Source: Coriaria nepalensis (lineage: Eukaryota > Streptophyta > Magnoliopsida > Cucurbitales > Coriariaceae). From it: 64,000 nt of DNA. The notes below the pieces were generated by a model. That model saw only the letters and a list, made by a program, of their open reading frames with translations. It did no database searches and was not told where the DNA came from. A program made the translations under genes and the position numbers. Each line of letters opens with the position of its first letter. Position 1 is the stretch's first letter. Positions 1 through 10,865 of the stretch are shown piece after piece. The stretch spans positions 10,485,501 through 10,549,500 of the forward strand of contig CP114489.1 in the NCBI GenBank assembly GCA_027186245.1. Direction: 5' to 3'.

Positions 1-473
1 AATCAGATCATTCAACTAACTCTTACTCGTTCTCCCCTTTTTGGCTTATCACTACCATGAAAGAATTTTTGGCCAAATATAAATTTTTTTTTTTCGGGAA
101 ATCTAGTTATTAAGGGCCGACATTATAATCTGGTTGAATCTGGGCTTCTGGGTAAGGTACTACTATGGTTTCTTTTGATTGGATTGAATCTTAGAATGCT
201 ATGTTTTAAAAGAAGAAAAGGAAGAAGCATTATCAGATCTGTTTATTTTACTTTTAAGGTCCTCTTCTGCTGTCATTTCTGATTTCCGGCAAGGAAAATC
301 TTGTTCTTAATACCGTAATCTGTACTATGTAGCTATAAGCCTAAAATCAAAGTTGCTCGCTTTAGCATTTCTATAATTTTTGTTGTTAATATGAGGATAA
401 TATTTATTATTGGTAGTTATTCATTGTAGATTTTCATGTGTTTGGAGAAGTTTGATTAAAAAGAGAGTTCATA
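1..473 (+). other. 5' flank and leader of the acidic membrane protein gene
   Basis: No reading frame of note is present. The stretch is AT-rich and T-rich. A T-rich run ending in TTGTAG just before position 430 looks like an intron acceptor, so the untranslated leader of the gene starting at 474 may be split. This is inference from one splice-like signal only. The true promoter probably lies before the window or in its first 300 bases. Confidence 0.3.
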
Positions 474-2288
474 ATGTTCAAGCTGTCGCCACGTAGAAAT
501 CCAAGATCCAAAGGGTTCAAAGTGAAGCATGCTCTTCAAATATGTGTTTTAGCTGGTGTTTGTATATGGCTTGTTTACCAGGTTCAGCATTCGCATTCCG
601 GGAAAGCTACTACTACTACCTTCCATGAAACTTCCAAAACCGGAAATGAAGTTTTGAAGTTGGGGAGAAAGGATCTTCAGCCCAGAGTTGAAGAAGAAAC
701 TGGCAGTATTAGAGATGAGAGGCACAAAGAGGAGGAGGAAGAAGAAGATAACAGGAATAGTATCGAAGTGGAGAATAGAGTGGAAGATGAACCTCAAACT
801 GAGCAGAAAGAAAAGGAAGAGAGGGAAGAGAAGGAAAGTGAAGAGAGGAACAAAGAAAGGGAAGATGGGAATGAAGAGACTAGAGAGAAGAGGGAGGAGG
901 AGAGTGAAGAGAGTAAAGAGGGAGTTAGTGAAGAAGATAAGGAGAAGGAAGATAGCGAGAAGAAGCAGAGTGAAGGGACAGAAAATGCAGAGAGTAAAGA
1001 AAAGGAGGGTGAAGAAGGGAAAAGGACGGAAAGTGAAAAGAAGAAGAATGAAGAGGGAAAGGAGAGTGAAGAGCCTAGTAAGAGGGAAGGTGAAGAGAAG
1101 AATGAAGAGAGGAAGAAGGAGAGTGAAGAGCCCAAAAGGAGGGAAAGTGAAGAAAATGAGAATGAAGAGGGCAAAAAGGAGAGTGAAGAGAGCAAAAACA
1201 GAGAGAACAGGGAAAAGGAAAATGAAGACAAGGAAAACAGCAATGAAAATAAGGAAAGTTCCAAGGAAAATGAAAATGCAGGGAAAGAGGGTGACAAAAA
1301 AGAGCCGGAGGTCAAGGAAGGTAGAATCGAGTCTATGACTTCATCTGAAGAACAAGTTCAAGATGGGAGTGAGAAGAATAATAACAAGGAGGAGGCTAGA
1401 GAAGAGAATTCAAGTGCCGTCAAAGACGCTCAAAATATAAAAACTGAAGAAAAAAATGAACAAGGTGGTTTGGAAAATGAAAAGCAGGAGCTTGAGCTTC
1501 ACCGTGAGAATACAACAAATAGCTCTGAATCTAATGTTAATGATCATCAAAACAAGCCTGTTGAGTTGGTGAAAGAAACGGAAACTAATGAAAATAATGA
1601 AACCACAACAACCCATAGAGAAGAAGAAGCTCCTGAAAATGAAAAGAAGAATCAAAATGAAACAGAAAGTGTTCAGAACGTTGTAGTTAAGGAAAGTGAG
1701 CCAAGAAATTCAACAGATGAGAAGGATAAGAAGGAGGATCCTAATGTTGGGTCTGATCCGGTTTCATCAAATGACCGGACCAATGATGTCAGCAGCGAAA
1801 GCAAGAATGATACGATGAAGGAGGAAAATTTCAAGGCTGGTTCTGGAGAAGAAGGGGAAAAAAAGGAGATCATTCTTTTATCGAACACAAATGGCAAGAA
1901 CGAGAATGATAGGCAAAATAAACAAGACCCAGATGCTGAAAAGAGCAAAGAAACTGAAGAAGTCAAGTCCTCTGATTCTTCGAGCCCTCAAGACAGTAAT
2001 AACGCTTCACCTAAAACAAATGATAATGATAATGACAATGCAAGGAAGAATGAAGATGGGATTGTTGATCAGAGTGAGAACAGTCATAATGTGGGTCAGA
2101 AAGAGGAAGGAGATTCCGAGAAAGAACATGTGGCTTTCTCGGACACTAATAATAATGAACAGAATGACCAGGAAGATCCTTCTTCCATAACACAAGCGGA
2201 GAAGGAGGCTCGTACTGATTTAGAGACTTTACCTGATAACAGAAGCGGAGATGATAGTCACAATGACCATGAAGCAGCTGCAGAGTGA
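474..2288 (+). CDS. Acidic, E/K-rich single-pass membrane protein of unknown function
   Basis: A single uninterrupted frame of 604 residues. The N-terminus is strongly basic (residues 1-19, containing SPRRNPRSKGFKVKH). A hydrophobic segment follows at about residues 20-37 (ALQICVLAGVCIWLVYQV). The rest is highly charged low-complexity sequence, Glu/Lys-rich at about 80-290 and Asn/Ser/Glu-rich to the end, with several Asn-X-Ser/Thr sites. The positive-inside rule predicts a signal anchor with a short cytosolic N-terminus and a long acidic region in the lumen or outside the cell. The basic-plus-membrane N-terminal motif matches, from memory, a conserved plant family of unknown function whose tails vary; I can name no activity. 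No enzyme domain is visible. The start is the first ATG of the frame and sits directly before the conserved motif. Long frames overlapping it in other registers are by-products of a coding strand that is almost all A and G. Confidence 0.85.
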   Translation: MFKLSPRRNPRSKGFKVKHALQICVLAGVCIWLVYQVQHSHSGKATTTTFHETSKTGNEVLKLGRKDLQPRVEEETGSIRDERHKEEEEEEDNRNSIEVENRVEDEPQTEQKEKEEREEKESEERNKEREDGNEETREKREEESEESKEGVSEEDKEKEDSEKKQSEGTENAESKEKEGEEGKRTESEKKKNEEGKESEEPSKREGEEKNEERKKESEEPKRRESEENENEEGKKESEESKNRENREKENEDKENSNENKESSKENENAGKEGDKKEPEVKEGRIESMTSSEEQVQDGSEKNNNKEEAREENSSAVKDAQNIKTEEKNEQGGLENEKQELELHRENTTNSSESNVNDHQNKPVELVKETETNENNETTTTHREEEAPENEKKNQNETESVQNVVVKESEPRNSTDEKDKKEDPNVGSDPVSSNDRTNDVSSESKNDTMKEENFKAGSGEEGEKKEIILLSNTNGKNENDRQNKQDPDAEKSKETEEVKSSDSSSPQDSNNASPKTNDNDNDNARKNEDGIVDQSENSHNVGQKEEGDSEKEHVAFSDTNNNEQNDQEDPSSITQAEKEARTDLETLPDNRSGDDSHNDHEAAAE

Positions 2289-2794
2289 ATTGAATAAGAA
2301 AAAAGGCTGTCCTGGTTTTTTTTAAAGATTAATATCAAATTTTTTTCCTATTTTTGTTGCCCCTTATTTCATACCAAACAACATAATTTGTTTAGTGCTT
2401 TAATTTATAACATGATTGGTGTTACTTTTTTAGTTTGTTCGTCTCTTTTGCTGTAATCACTTAAAGGGCTTTTCCGCAAAGCAATAATAATAGTGGCATC
2501 AAGGTATGTATATAATCACACTAAGCAAAGAACATTACCAAAGTTTTTATTATTATGAAGAATAGTGTATATTGCAAGATGCATAAGACAGAATGCAACA
2601 TTCTTCATGCAGCATCGACATCCAAGATTCCAAATTAAAAGAATTGAAGTGCAATATCAAAATCCATGGAAATTTCCCAAGGCGTACAGAAATTTTTTTT
2701 CTGGAACAAAAATAGGGAAAATAGTTGTGAAAATTAGAAAATGTTATTCCAACTGATCTCTTCTTGAAAAAAAGGTCTGAGAATGAAATCCCCT
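2289..2794. other. Convergent 3' flank between two genes
   Basis: This is AT-rich sequence between the 3' end of the acidic membrane protein gene (plus strand) and the last exon of COX6a (minus strand). It presumably holds both 3' untranslated regions. The short frame at 2565-2756 has no recognisable features. I see nothing else. Confidence 0.5.
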
Positions 2795-2884
2795 CTAGTG
2801 TTCCTTCACTTCAAAGAGGCCATCTGGTCCTGTACATACATTAACATTAAAAAAAAAAAAATAATAATAAAAAGATAGATGTCA

Positions 2885-2927
<43 letters not shown>

Positions 2928-4138
2928 AAAGGAAGCAGATAAAAATACTTCTTCAATACAACAACATTACTATGTTAAGATTACCCAAAAAAAAAAAAAG
3001 ACATTGCTCGAGGTTGACTTGGCATTTCCGAGGGGCATCAAAAAGATTCAAGGAAATTCCCTCTACCCAGAACAGATAAAAGCTAAGAAAAAAGGCGGCC
3101 AAGATTTTTAGAATTAGACGAAGACTAAATCGTTATACTGTTGTCTAAGATGGGGAAGAGCTTACCCCATGGAAACTCCTTGTTGCGAATGTGCAAGTAT
3201 GGATATGCCTGAAAATAGAAAAGAGATCTTCAGATTCCAAACAAAAAGCATTACTAAGAATGTGATGACACTTGGTGAAAAAATTGCAGAACATAACTGA
3301 TAGAAATGTTTTCCTTCTAATCATTTAACATATTGTTTCCAAAAACAAAATTGGCATCATTACATGTTCCATGAGTTGGAGAATCTTTTCACACAAAAAG
3401 TAACATTAATGGATGCAAGGATATTCCAGAAACTGTGAGTAAGAAGATAGAAAAGGACAATGAAAGAAAGAAAGCTCACAGGAGGCTCTTCATGATGGGC
3501 ATGACCCTTTGAAAGGATATAGGTCGCCAAAGCAGTGCATGAAACGATGCCTGCATATGTTATCTTCTCCCACTTTGCAGTTTCATCTGAATCAAAAAAT
3601 GAATCAAAAAAGAAAATTGAATCGAATTGGAAATTCAAGGAGGAAATTTAATTAACCACACAACGAAAAATAGGTCTAATCGAGAGCTTGAAAAATAGGT
3701 CTAATCGAGAGTTTGCTTCTAATTCAAGATCATATCAGCAATTATCAAGATTGAGTTTAAATCTAATTACGCATCAAGAAAAGGAACAAAACCTAATCTA
3801 AATGGCAATACAGACAACAAAAGGGAATCGAATTTTATCTAAATTTCACAATTTTTAAATGAATCGAACTCGAATTTAGAGGGGAAAAACGAAATTGAAA
3901 CGCTAGGGCGTCGAAAAACGAATCAGATCAAAAAACTAATCAGAATCACGATAAAGTTGAAGTCAATGTGAATGCTAGGGAAAAAAGAAAAGGGGGGGGG
4001 GGGGGGGGGGGGGAGCGAAGAAGCATCATCGTGATGAGACGAGGAAGCAAAGCCCCGCTTCGAAGGTGCAGAAGATGATCGAGAAGCACTGCTGATAGCA
4101 CTTCGAAGGACACCACATCGGACAATCGACATCGCCAT
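2795..4138 (-). CDS. COX6A: Cytochrome c oxidase subunit 6a, mitochondrial (four exons)
   Basis: Small structural subunit of respiratory complex IV in the inner mitochondrial membrane. My exon model is 4138-4021, 3586-3480, 3208-3166 and 2829-2795, which gives 303 nt and 100 residues, close to the usual plant length of about 102. The N-terminus (MAMSIVRCG..., then KRGFASSS) is a Ser/Arg-rich mitochondrial presequence. Exon 2 encodes AKWEKITYAGIVSCTALATY, the start of the membrane helix, then LSKGHAHHEEPP. Exons 3 and 4 encode AYPYLHIRNKEFPWG and PDGLFEVKEH, both family hallmarks. The junctions of exons 2/3 and 3/4 have clean GT-AG signals and keep frame. The exon 1/2 junction set by homology (after Asp-Asp-Ala plus one base) has CT instead of GT on the intron side, and a run of 22 G lies 7 bases further in. 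This is either a sequence error or a damaged splice site. The start could also be the second Met (residue 3). Confidence 0.85.
2887..2926. repeat. (CT)n microsatellite
   Basis: About 20 CT dinucleotides in a row, inside the last intron of COX6a. On the COX6a sense strand it reads (GA)n and lies about 60 bases before the acceptor of the last exon. Confidence 0.95.
3992..4013 (+). repeat. Poly-G tract of 22 bases
   Basis: An uninterrupted run of 22 G on the plus strand (C on the COX6a sense strand), just past the predicted end of COX6a exon 1. Such runs are prone to sequencing and assembly error and to slippage in vivo. Confidence 0.95.
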
Positions 4139-4669
4139 TACTGAGATTACTGAAAAGCTTGGACCTTGGTTTCACCACGAGTCTACGAATTGGGAACAGA
4201 ATCGAATAAAACCCTAAATTGACTAATTGAGTGTAGGCGGAACTCTCACACGCCGTGTAGAGCCTGCCCCACGTGCCAATATTATTATTTTTTCTTTTTT
4301 CTTTCCTTTACCAAGCCATAGTTCAGACTTTTGTTTCTTTTTCCCGTCGAGTTTTTTCAAGACAATTCTGAGAACCATTTCCTTATCATCAAGATATCTA
4401 TTTGATCCCTTCGCATCATTTCTGAAAATTCTGCAAATCTGAATCAATACTTTCCCCAGAATTTGATCCCTTTGTCTTAACTCTTAAAGATCAAAATCAA
4501 TTAAAAGGGATAAAACTTATTCTCCCCACAGATCTAAATCAGATTATAAAATACTCATCATCAAAGAGAGACAGTGAGAAAAAGAGAGAGACGGTAAGTA
4601 CTGTAGGAATTTCTGTTTATTTAGTTAATAGTTTTATTGATACTTCTTCCATAAAGGAAAAAGGTCTGA
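4139..4669. other. Shared region: COX6a 5' flank and AGL-like 3' flank
   Basis: Positions 4139-4230 are the leader and promoter side of COX6a. The rest is AT-rich and runs into the 3' end of the small MADS-like gene. Two opposite 70-75 residue frames over 4223-4447 show no codon bias or motif, and I do not accept them as genes. Confidence 0.4.
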
Positions 4670-5060
4670 TTACATAGTCTCAGTTTTCTTTGCAAAGCCG
4701 GAGGCTTTAATCTCCGCCTGTCGGGCATGAATGTCTTCCAGGAATAGCTCCAGCACAACCTTAAAATTCAGAAGTTCTTCTATGCTCATTTCCTCAATTG
4801 ATTTCGACAACAGACCATCCCCACATTGGGCCTGCATCTCTTTCAGCTCCCTCTTCAGTTGTTCTCCTCGCTTCTTCTCTGCCTGCAACTTAGTCATCAC
4901 TTCTACATACTCCCTGTCAAAAATTTAAAAAATATTAATTAAAAAAAATAAAAAATAAATCTTAAATGAACCAGATTGCACAAATTTTGTGCTAAATTAG
5001 CTGGCTTTCTTGAAGAGCTGACCTGGTGAGAGCAGGCATTCTAGCTTTTCTGGTGGCCAT
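4670..5060 (-). CDS. Small AGL62-like (type I MADS) protein lacking the MADS domain
   Basis: Two exons, 5060-5023 and 4913-4670, joined by a clean GT-AG intron, give 282 nt and 93 residues. The N-terminus is short and basic (MATRKARMPALTR). The body is a charged helical region (VMTKLQAEKKRGEQLKREL) followed by SIEEMSIEELLNFKVVLE and HARQAEIKA. From memory, this helical order matches the region after the MADS domain in type I (M-alpha, AGL62/AGL61-like) factors, where a coiled coil with AEKKRGEEL precedes a segment of the form IEEL-x-L-x-EL-x-x-LK. No MADS DNA-binding domain is present in front of it. The start is supported by the in-frame ATG, the splice junction that preserves frame, and a TATA box (5122-5129) at the right distance. 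It could be a truncated relic or a working microprotein that pairs with full-length relatives. Confidence 0.6.
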
Positions 5061-5121
5061 GTTCGCTCAAGCAGCTTGTTGTTTTTGATGGGATGAAGAA
5101 AAATATTGAAAAGACAAGTTA

Positions 5122-5129
5122 ATTTATAG
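5122..5129 (-). promoter_or_regulatory. TATA box of the small MADS-like gene
   Basis: CTATAAATTA on the minus strand, about 60 bases upstream of the ATG at 5060. This leaves room for a leader of roughly 35 bases. It is the only good TATA motif near this start. Confidence 0.55.
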
Positions 5130-8100
5130 GGATTTTGGTTTGGCTTAACCAACCCTCAAATGAATGCAACATTGCTTTCTAGTTGGTGCATGCCAATTTC
5201 TTTCCATGTATCGCAAGAAGAAAGCATCTTATCACAGTTGAATAAATGGAAATGACGTGTTTCGGTACAAAAATGGGAGTTACATGCATACTACCAAATA
5301 TGACATATGCGTCCAAGAGAGGTGGGAAATGTCATGTGAAGAAATAAAAAAGGAAAGAAATCTGACCTGGAGGTGGGACCTGGAACTACCGTGACGGAGT
5401 TAGTGTCATGTAGAATGCGTAATATCTTCTTATCCTAGCCAAGCACAAATAAGAAAACTTCGCAATGAAACCAGATAGCTTTGGCCTAGTCTGTCTAAGC
5501 ATTTTGAACACCTTGCTGGGAGTTATATAAAATTTCCTAGCCTTTTGAATAAAGATGTTAAATCAATTCAAATATGATCTTATCTTGAAAATCCTGTTTC
5601 CAAAATCCAGTTCTAGAACCGCTTAAGCAAACTGATTGCCAGAATGATTATCACTAACAAGTTGGTTAACTATATTCACGTCTTCTAATCAATCAAATAA
5701 TTTTCACATTTCTACAGTCACATGCTCTGTTGCACAAATCCTGAGTAGTAGCGAAAATATATCCTACAAAAATAATGTAGAATGATGGTTCTCAATTTTC
5801 CCTATGAAACATAATTCAGTAAGTACAGCCAGGTGAAACCAATTTGTTGAAAATTTTAATTGAGGTATGAATATAATAGGACCAACAGTCTTCCTTTCCT
5901 TAAGTGCAAGCTCACACGGAAATCGTGTGAGTACAATAATAATTACCAAAATGAGCATATAGAGACTCGAACCAAGGAACTCAAGCAAAGTGAAAATGAC
6001 TAAGCATAGATTGCCACAAATAACCAGAATATTTCCATACTAATTAAGAATGCGAACCTTCTTCTACTTGTAACTTGATATGGTTAATTCAAGCACCTTT
6101 GCCATATATAATATATTATTGGATCTTAGTTATAAACCATGATATCAATTACAATGATCTTTTTACTATGTGACTATTCTCTTCTAATTAGCGCTTTTCT
6201 TTTATTGACCAAACAACTCAATTGTAACAACTAACAAGCATGACGATCCGATTCATTTTTGTTTACTTATATTTTTAATACAGTTAACGTAGATTATATA
6301 AACCCATCAAATTTCTAGCAGATTAGAATCAAAAGATGTAACAGGAAATTGGAATGGGAATTGGGTAAAGATTAGTTTTCCCATAACCTTGTTATCATAG
6401 TAAAGGCAACACATTTCTAGGGTGACAAGAACCCATCTTTTTCTAAGAAGATTCCAAGTTATTTTATCAAAAGTAGTAAAATATCGATACAAATTTTCTC
6501 TAGAAATTCTGATCTGTAAATTCGTGCTGCCCAGAAGAAATAGCTACAATGGAATCTATGCCAGTTTGATTCGACAGACGCTAATTCAAAACAAAATCTA
6601 TTTACATACTGTCAGCTTTTAATAAAACAATCATTTTTGTCCATTCTCTATCAAACTGTTTCTTGAACAATTTATTTTCTATACTGCATACCAACTACCA
6701 AGTGCATTTAATCGTACTACTAATCTCGGAAAATAATTCAATTACGCTCAAATATTCGAATTTATAAGTAAATCTAGAGCAATAATAGTAATAATAGAAA
6801 CCCTAAACTGTATAAACTATACGACTTAGTCTTATGAAATTGAAAGGGAATCTAAAATGTCTCGTTTGTGAGAAACGTCAAAAAACAAAAATGCTAACCT
6901 GACTCTCGTAAAGGAGAGACTGTCGAATCGAACTCCGATGAAGCAGACCGCCGGAGCCGGCGGTGATTATCCGGTTCATGTTTTCTTCACCGAGAGATGA
7001 GGGGGGGAATAGTGAGTTATAAGACTATTTTCGGGAATTCGTCTGTCCGGATCCTCTCGTAAGTTTGGGTTTTGAGGATTACTATTTACTCCATTCGAAC
7101 CCTTGTAATTTGTATTGTCTTATGAAGTGCTGGGAGACATCGTTATCTTATTACCCATTTTGATGAAGATTGAATTCGACTGATAAGATAGTGTAAAATT
7201 AAGATATATAGTAGAATATCGATAATTTAATATTTTTATTTAATAAATTAATACTATAAAAATTATTAATATCTTAATTTTAGTAATATAAACTTTAGTA
7301 ATAAAAAATTATTCATTTAAATTAAATAGTTGAATGAATGAAAATTTTATTTTATTCTCATAAGAGATCAAACTAAATATATCCTAAATTCAAGCAATAA
7401 TTTATAATTTGCAATGATAATATTAAGTTAAAGTCAATTTTAAGAAAAAATAATTGAGTCATATTTTAAGAATGTATCATAGTTTAATCATAAGTATTGT
7501 AGGTTAGAAAATTATTAATTTATATATTATATAAGATTTATATGAATTTTTTATGATATATTATTTTACAAATTTAATGAATTATAATTTTAACATATTA
7601 TCATTAAATCATGATCGGAAAAAAAAACTTATTTAAGAGAGATTATTAATTTGTTGAGATTCTACATAGAGTGAGCAGAAAAATCCAATCCACACCATCT
7701 GCCTGAAATTCGACCCAACTGGTCAGATATTGGTTGATTGTTTACGGAAGGGTTCGTTCCGAATCGGATATTTGATCATATGGATATCTGATTTTTATAA
7801 CCAGTCATCTTGTATAAATATTAGTGATTAATATCATTGATTTAGACATTAAAATTATTTTGACTTCCTTTAAACACCTGATTTCAAGCTTTATTCAAGA
7901 CACAAATCAACATTTTTTAATCTATTCTAGAAATGACATATGAAAAATAAATAAATAAATAAACATATATCAATATCTAACACATCCAACATTGATCAAA
8001 TATTAACTCGATCTATGCCATATCAGATAGCTAACATCAGATATCTGACCTATGCACATGCCTAATTCTACCATCTGTTCTTGTTAACCATAGGTAACTA

Positions 8101-8164
8101 ATCCAAAGGCATTAAGGGGGAATTAGTGAATCTGGTTATGATATTTGAGAATTTCTTTAGGTTT
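5130..8164. other. Intergenic, AT-rich; one exon-like patch
   Basis: No convincing gene. Positions 5130-6890 hold only short shadow frames. Positions 6902-6980 on the minus strand look like a first coding exon and are listed separately. Positions 7180-7650 are extremely AT-rich. Positions 7650-8160 are unremarkable up to the left edge of the copia LTR. Confidence 0.4.
6902..6980 (-). other. Exon-like patch with possible start codon
   Basis: A GC-richer island on the minus strand starts with ATG and reads MNRIITAGSGGLLHRSS, then IRQSLLYESQ, ending at a possible donor (CAG then GTTAGC). The Arg/Ser-rich N-terminus would suit an organelle presequence. I could not find following exons between 5.1 and 6.9 kb and do not recognise the protein. 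It may be exon 1 of a gene with very short exons, a relic, or a leader. Confidence 0.25.
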
Positions 8165-8388
8165 TGTTAAGAATGACTGATTATTTCCTTATTACAATGT
8201 AAGGTTAATATACATATTCGAAGAATGCTGAAGCAAATCCAAGAAAATCTAGCCTAACAAATAAGTATAAAATAGTTGCAACAAGTAAATAAGAAAATCT
8301 CTTTTTGTTGGCAAAGTTGGTTGTGGTCCAGCTGTTGAGTTACACTACTCCTGATTCGGTACTTGTTTCTGATTTTGGTTCCTTAACA
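8165..8388 (-). repeat. 3' LTR of the copia element
   Basis: A 224 bp segment that on the minus strand begins TGTTAAG and ends CTTAACA, a perfect 7 bp inverted terminal repeat. It directly follows the RNase H end and the purine-rich TTTGAGGTGGAA, the expected primer site for plus-strand synthesis. No target-site duplication can be tested because the 5' end is lost. Confidence 0.8.
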
Positions 8389-10865
8389 TTCCACCTCAAA
8401 CTAGCATGGGAGAGAGATCAAACACACAGTTTGGTACGGCAAGATTGGAAAGGAGCCTTAGCCAAGGTTTTAGTAAATATATCAACAGGTTTGATAATGA
8501 AAAGTATCTACCTAGTAATAAGTTGACCAACTGCAACTTTCTCTCGGACAAAATGATAGTCAAGATGAATGTGCTTAGACCGAGAATGAAGCATAGGATT
8601 AACGGTCATATGAAGAGCACTAATATTATCACAAAAGAGTTGCGGTGATCGAGGTAAGGAGAAATTAAGATCTCGAAGCAAATAACTTATCCATGTCAAT
8701 TCAGTTGTAGTAGAAGTCATGCCATGATATTCGACTTCTGAACTCGAATGAGAAACAGTAAGTTGTTTCTTAAAGCTCCAAGAAATGCAGCTTGCACCAA
8801 GAAATACACAAAAACCACTTATACTACACAGCCTGCCCAATGAGCATCACTAAAGGCATAAAGAGATGTTGTACTCTGCCTTAGGTAATGAACACCGTAA
8901 TCTTGAGTCCCATGTAAATAGCATAAAATACGTTTAACATTCCTAAGATCAGCTTGAGTTAGATCGCTAAAATGTTGACAAGCGCGATTAACAACATAAA
9001 CAATATCAGGACGCATGAACGTTAAGTACTATAAGGCCCCAACAATGCTACAGTAAGTGAAGACATCCATAGAATCTTGATCAGCAGGCTTCCTCTTGGT
9101 TTTGAGTGCTAAAAGAGTGGCAAAAGAGGATTGTGCAACATTTGTGTACGAGCGAGTAAATCATGGGTGTACTTTTGTTGACACAGAAAAATACCACCTG
9201 ATGATGATTTCATTTCAACACCAAGAAAGTAGTGAAGTTTGCCAAGGTCCTTAATAGCAAATTCAGAACTTAACTAAGCAACCAACATAGAAAGAAAAGT
9301 GAGATTGTTGCTAGTCAAGAGAACATCTTTCACATAAATAAGAAGAACAGCGTTATACTACCAGTCTGATAGATAAAGAGAGAAGGATCAGCCTTACTAT
9401 AATGAAAACCAGGGTGGAGAAAATATTGAGTGAAACGATCAAACCAAGTACGAGGAGCTTGCTTAAGACCATATAATGACTTCTTTACTGAGCACACATG
9501 TTGAGGATGAGTCGAATGAACAAATCTAGGAGGTTGCTCCATGTAAACAGTCTCTTTCAAAATACCAAGCAAGAATACATTTTTAACGTCTAATTGCTTC
9601 AAAATCTATCCTTGTTGAAGCACTAAAGCAATAACCAGCCACATATAGTAGTGGCCTTAACCATTGGATTAAAGGTTTCATCAAAGTCAATTCCTGAAAC
9701 TAGTGTGAAGCCCTTAAGAACAAGTTGTACTTTAAATCTGACTAAAGTACCATCCTCCTTTGTTTTGATTCGATAAACCTATTTAGAACCAACAACGTTG
9801 ACTCCTGGAGGTCGTGGAACAAGCTGCCAAGTATTATTGTCTCTTAAAGCATCAATCTCATCCTGCATAGTGGAGAACCAATGTGGATCTTTAAGGGCTG
9901 TCTTGAGAGTTTTTGGTTCTTGGGGTAGGACATCAAAATCGGTAGTATTCAAAGTAGCATAATATTTTTGGCCAAAAAAAAAAAAAAGCATAATCTTTTA
10001 GATATGGTTTTGACAAGGCAATTGGCAAGGAAGATGCATCCAATTGAGAAGATACATCAAGAACAATAATAGCACCAGAAGAAGAGATGTCATTAAGATG
10101 AGAAACGACATGTGGCGATTCATTTTCAAGAGCAGCTTCATAAGGAAGACCTGTAGCAACGTCAGATGGAGGGTCATCATTATGAGTAATGATATCAGTA
10201 GAAATAGTGGTACGAGTAATTTCATCCATGTTCACTGCACTAAGAGTAGGAATAGTGACTGGAGAAATAATAGCAGTAGCAACATCAAGGTTTGTGGTGT
10301 GCTCAGAAGTGATAGGTTGCAAATTTGAAGTGGTTGTATTATTAGGGGTATTAAAAGAATTATCGTTGTTTGAGGCAGGAGAATCAAATGCAAATCGAGA
10401 AAGCAACACTCTATCATCATCAAGAGATTGTGAGGATGAGGCCAAATGAGGATCAGAGTTATTCCTTGTCGAAGAAGAAGAAGGCCATTCATCTGTAGAA
10501 AGGAATTCTGGAAAATCAAACGAATGAGTAGATAGTTTTGGTGTAACTGGTTTGAACATAAAAAATATCTTCATTAAATACGACAAGACGTGAGATGCAT
10601 ATGCTCTTGGATACTGGTTTAAGACGACGGTATCCCTTATGAAGAGAGTTGTAACCTACAAAAACATATAGGTAAGTCTTCTTATCGAATCTAGAACCTT
10701 CTTGATGACGAAGAGAAGGAAAACATTGACGGCCCGAACACTCGTAAGCAACTATAATCTAGGTGCTCAATGAATAATTTAGAGTATGGAGTATTCTATT
10801 GCAAAGTAGAAGAAGGTAGCCTGTTGATGAGGTAGATAGCCATAGAGAATACTTCAACCCGGAAA
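8165..10865 (-). mobile_element. Ty1/copia retrotransposon, 5'-truncated and decayed
   Basis: The element reads on the minus strand from the C-terminal side of integrase (about 10865) through reverse transcriptase to RNase H, polypurine tract and 3' LTR. Recognisable pieces are HSFDFPEFLSTDEW (10.5 kb), WFSTMQDEIDALRDNNTWQL and QLDVKNVFLLG...YGLKQAPRTWFDRF (9.4-9.9 kb), RPDIVYVVNRACQHF (9.0 kb), SHSSSEVEYHGM (8.7 kb) and DIFTKTLAKAPFQSCRTKL (8.45 kb). The catalytic YVDD box reads YVKD near 9325. Several frameshifts and stops separate the blocks. Gag, protease, most of integrase and the 5' LTR are missing, since no second copy of the LTR occurs at the high end. It is a dead copy. Confidence 0.9.

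Noticed and set aside
794..1315. 173-residue minus-strand frame made of Ser, Leu and Phe
   Set aside because: Antisense shadow of the same purine-rich stretch.
688..1338. 216-residue plus-strand frame rich in Arg and Lys
   Set aside because: Shifted reading of the Glu/Lys-rich gene. It is open only because the strand has almost no T, and it has no features of its own.
2565..2756. 63-residue plus-strand frame between two convergent genes
   Set aside because: It lies in presumed 3' untranslated DNA and shows no family similarity that I recognise.
10044..10449. Plus-strand frames inside the copia element
   Set aside because: Antisense shadows of the integrase-reverse transcriptase spacer.
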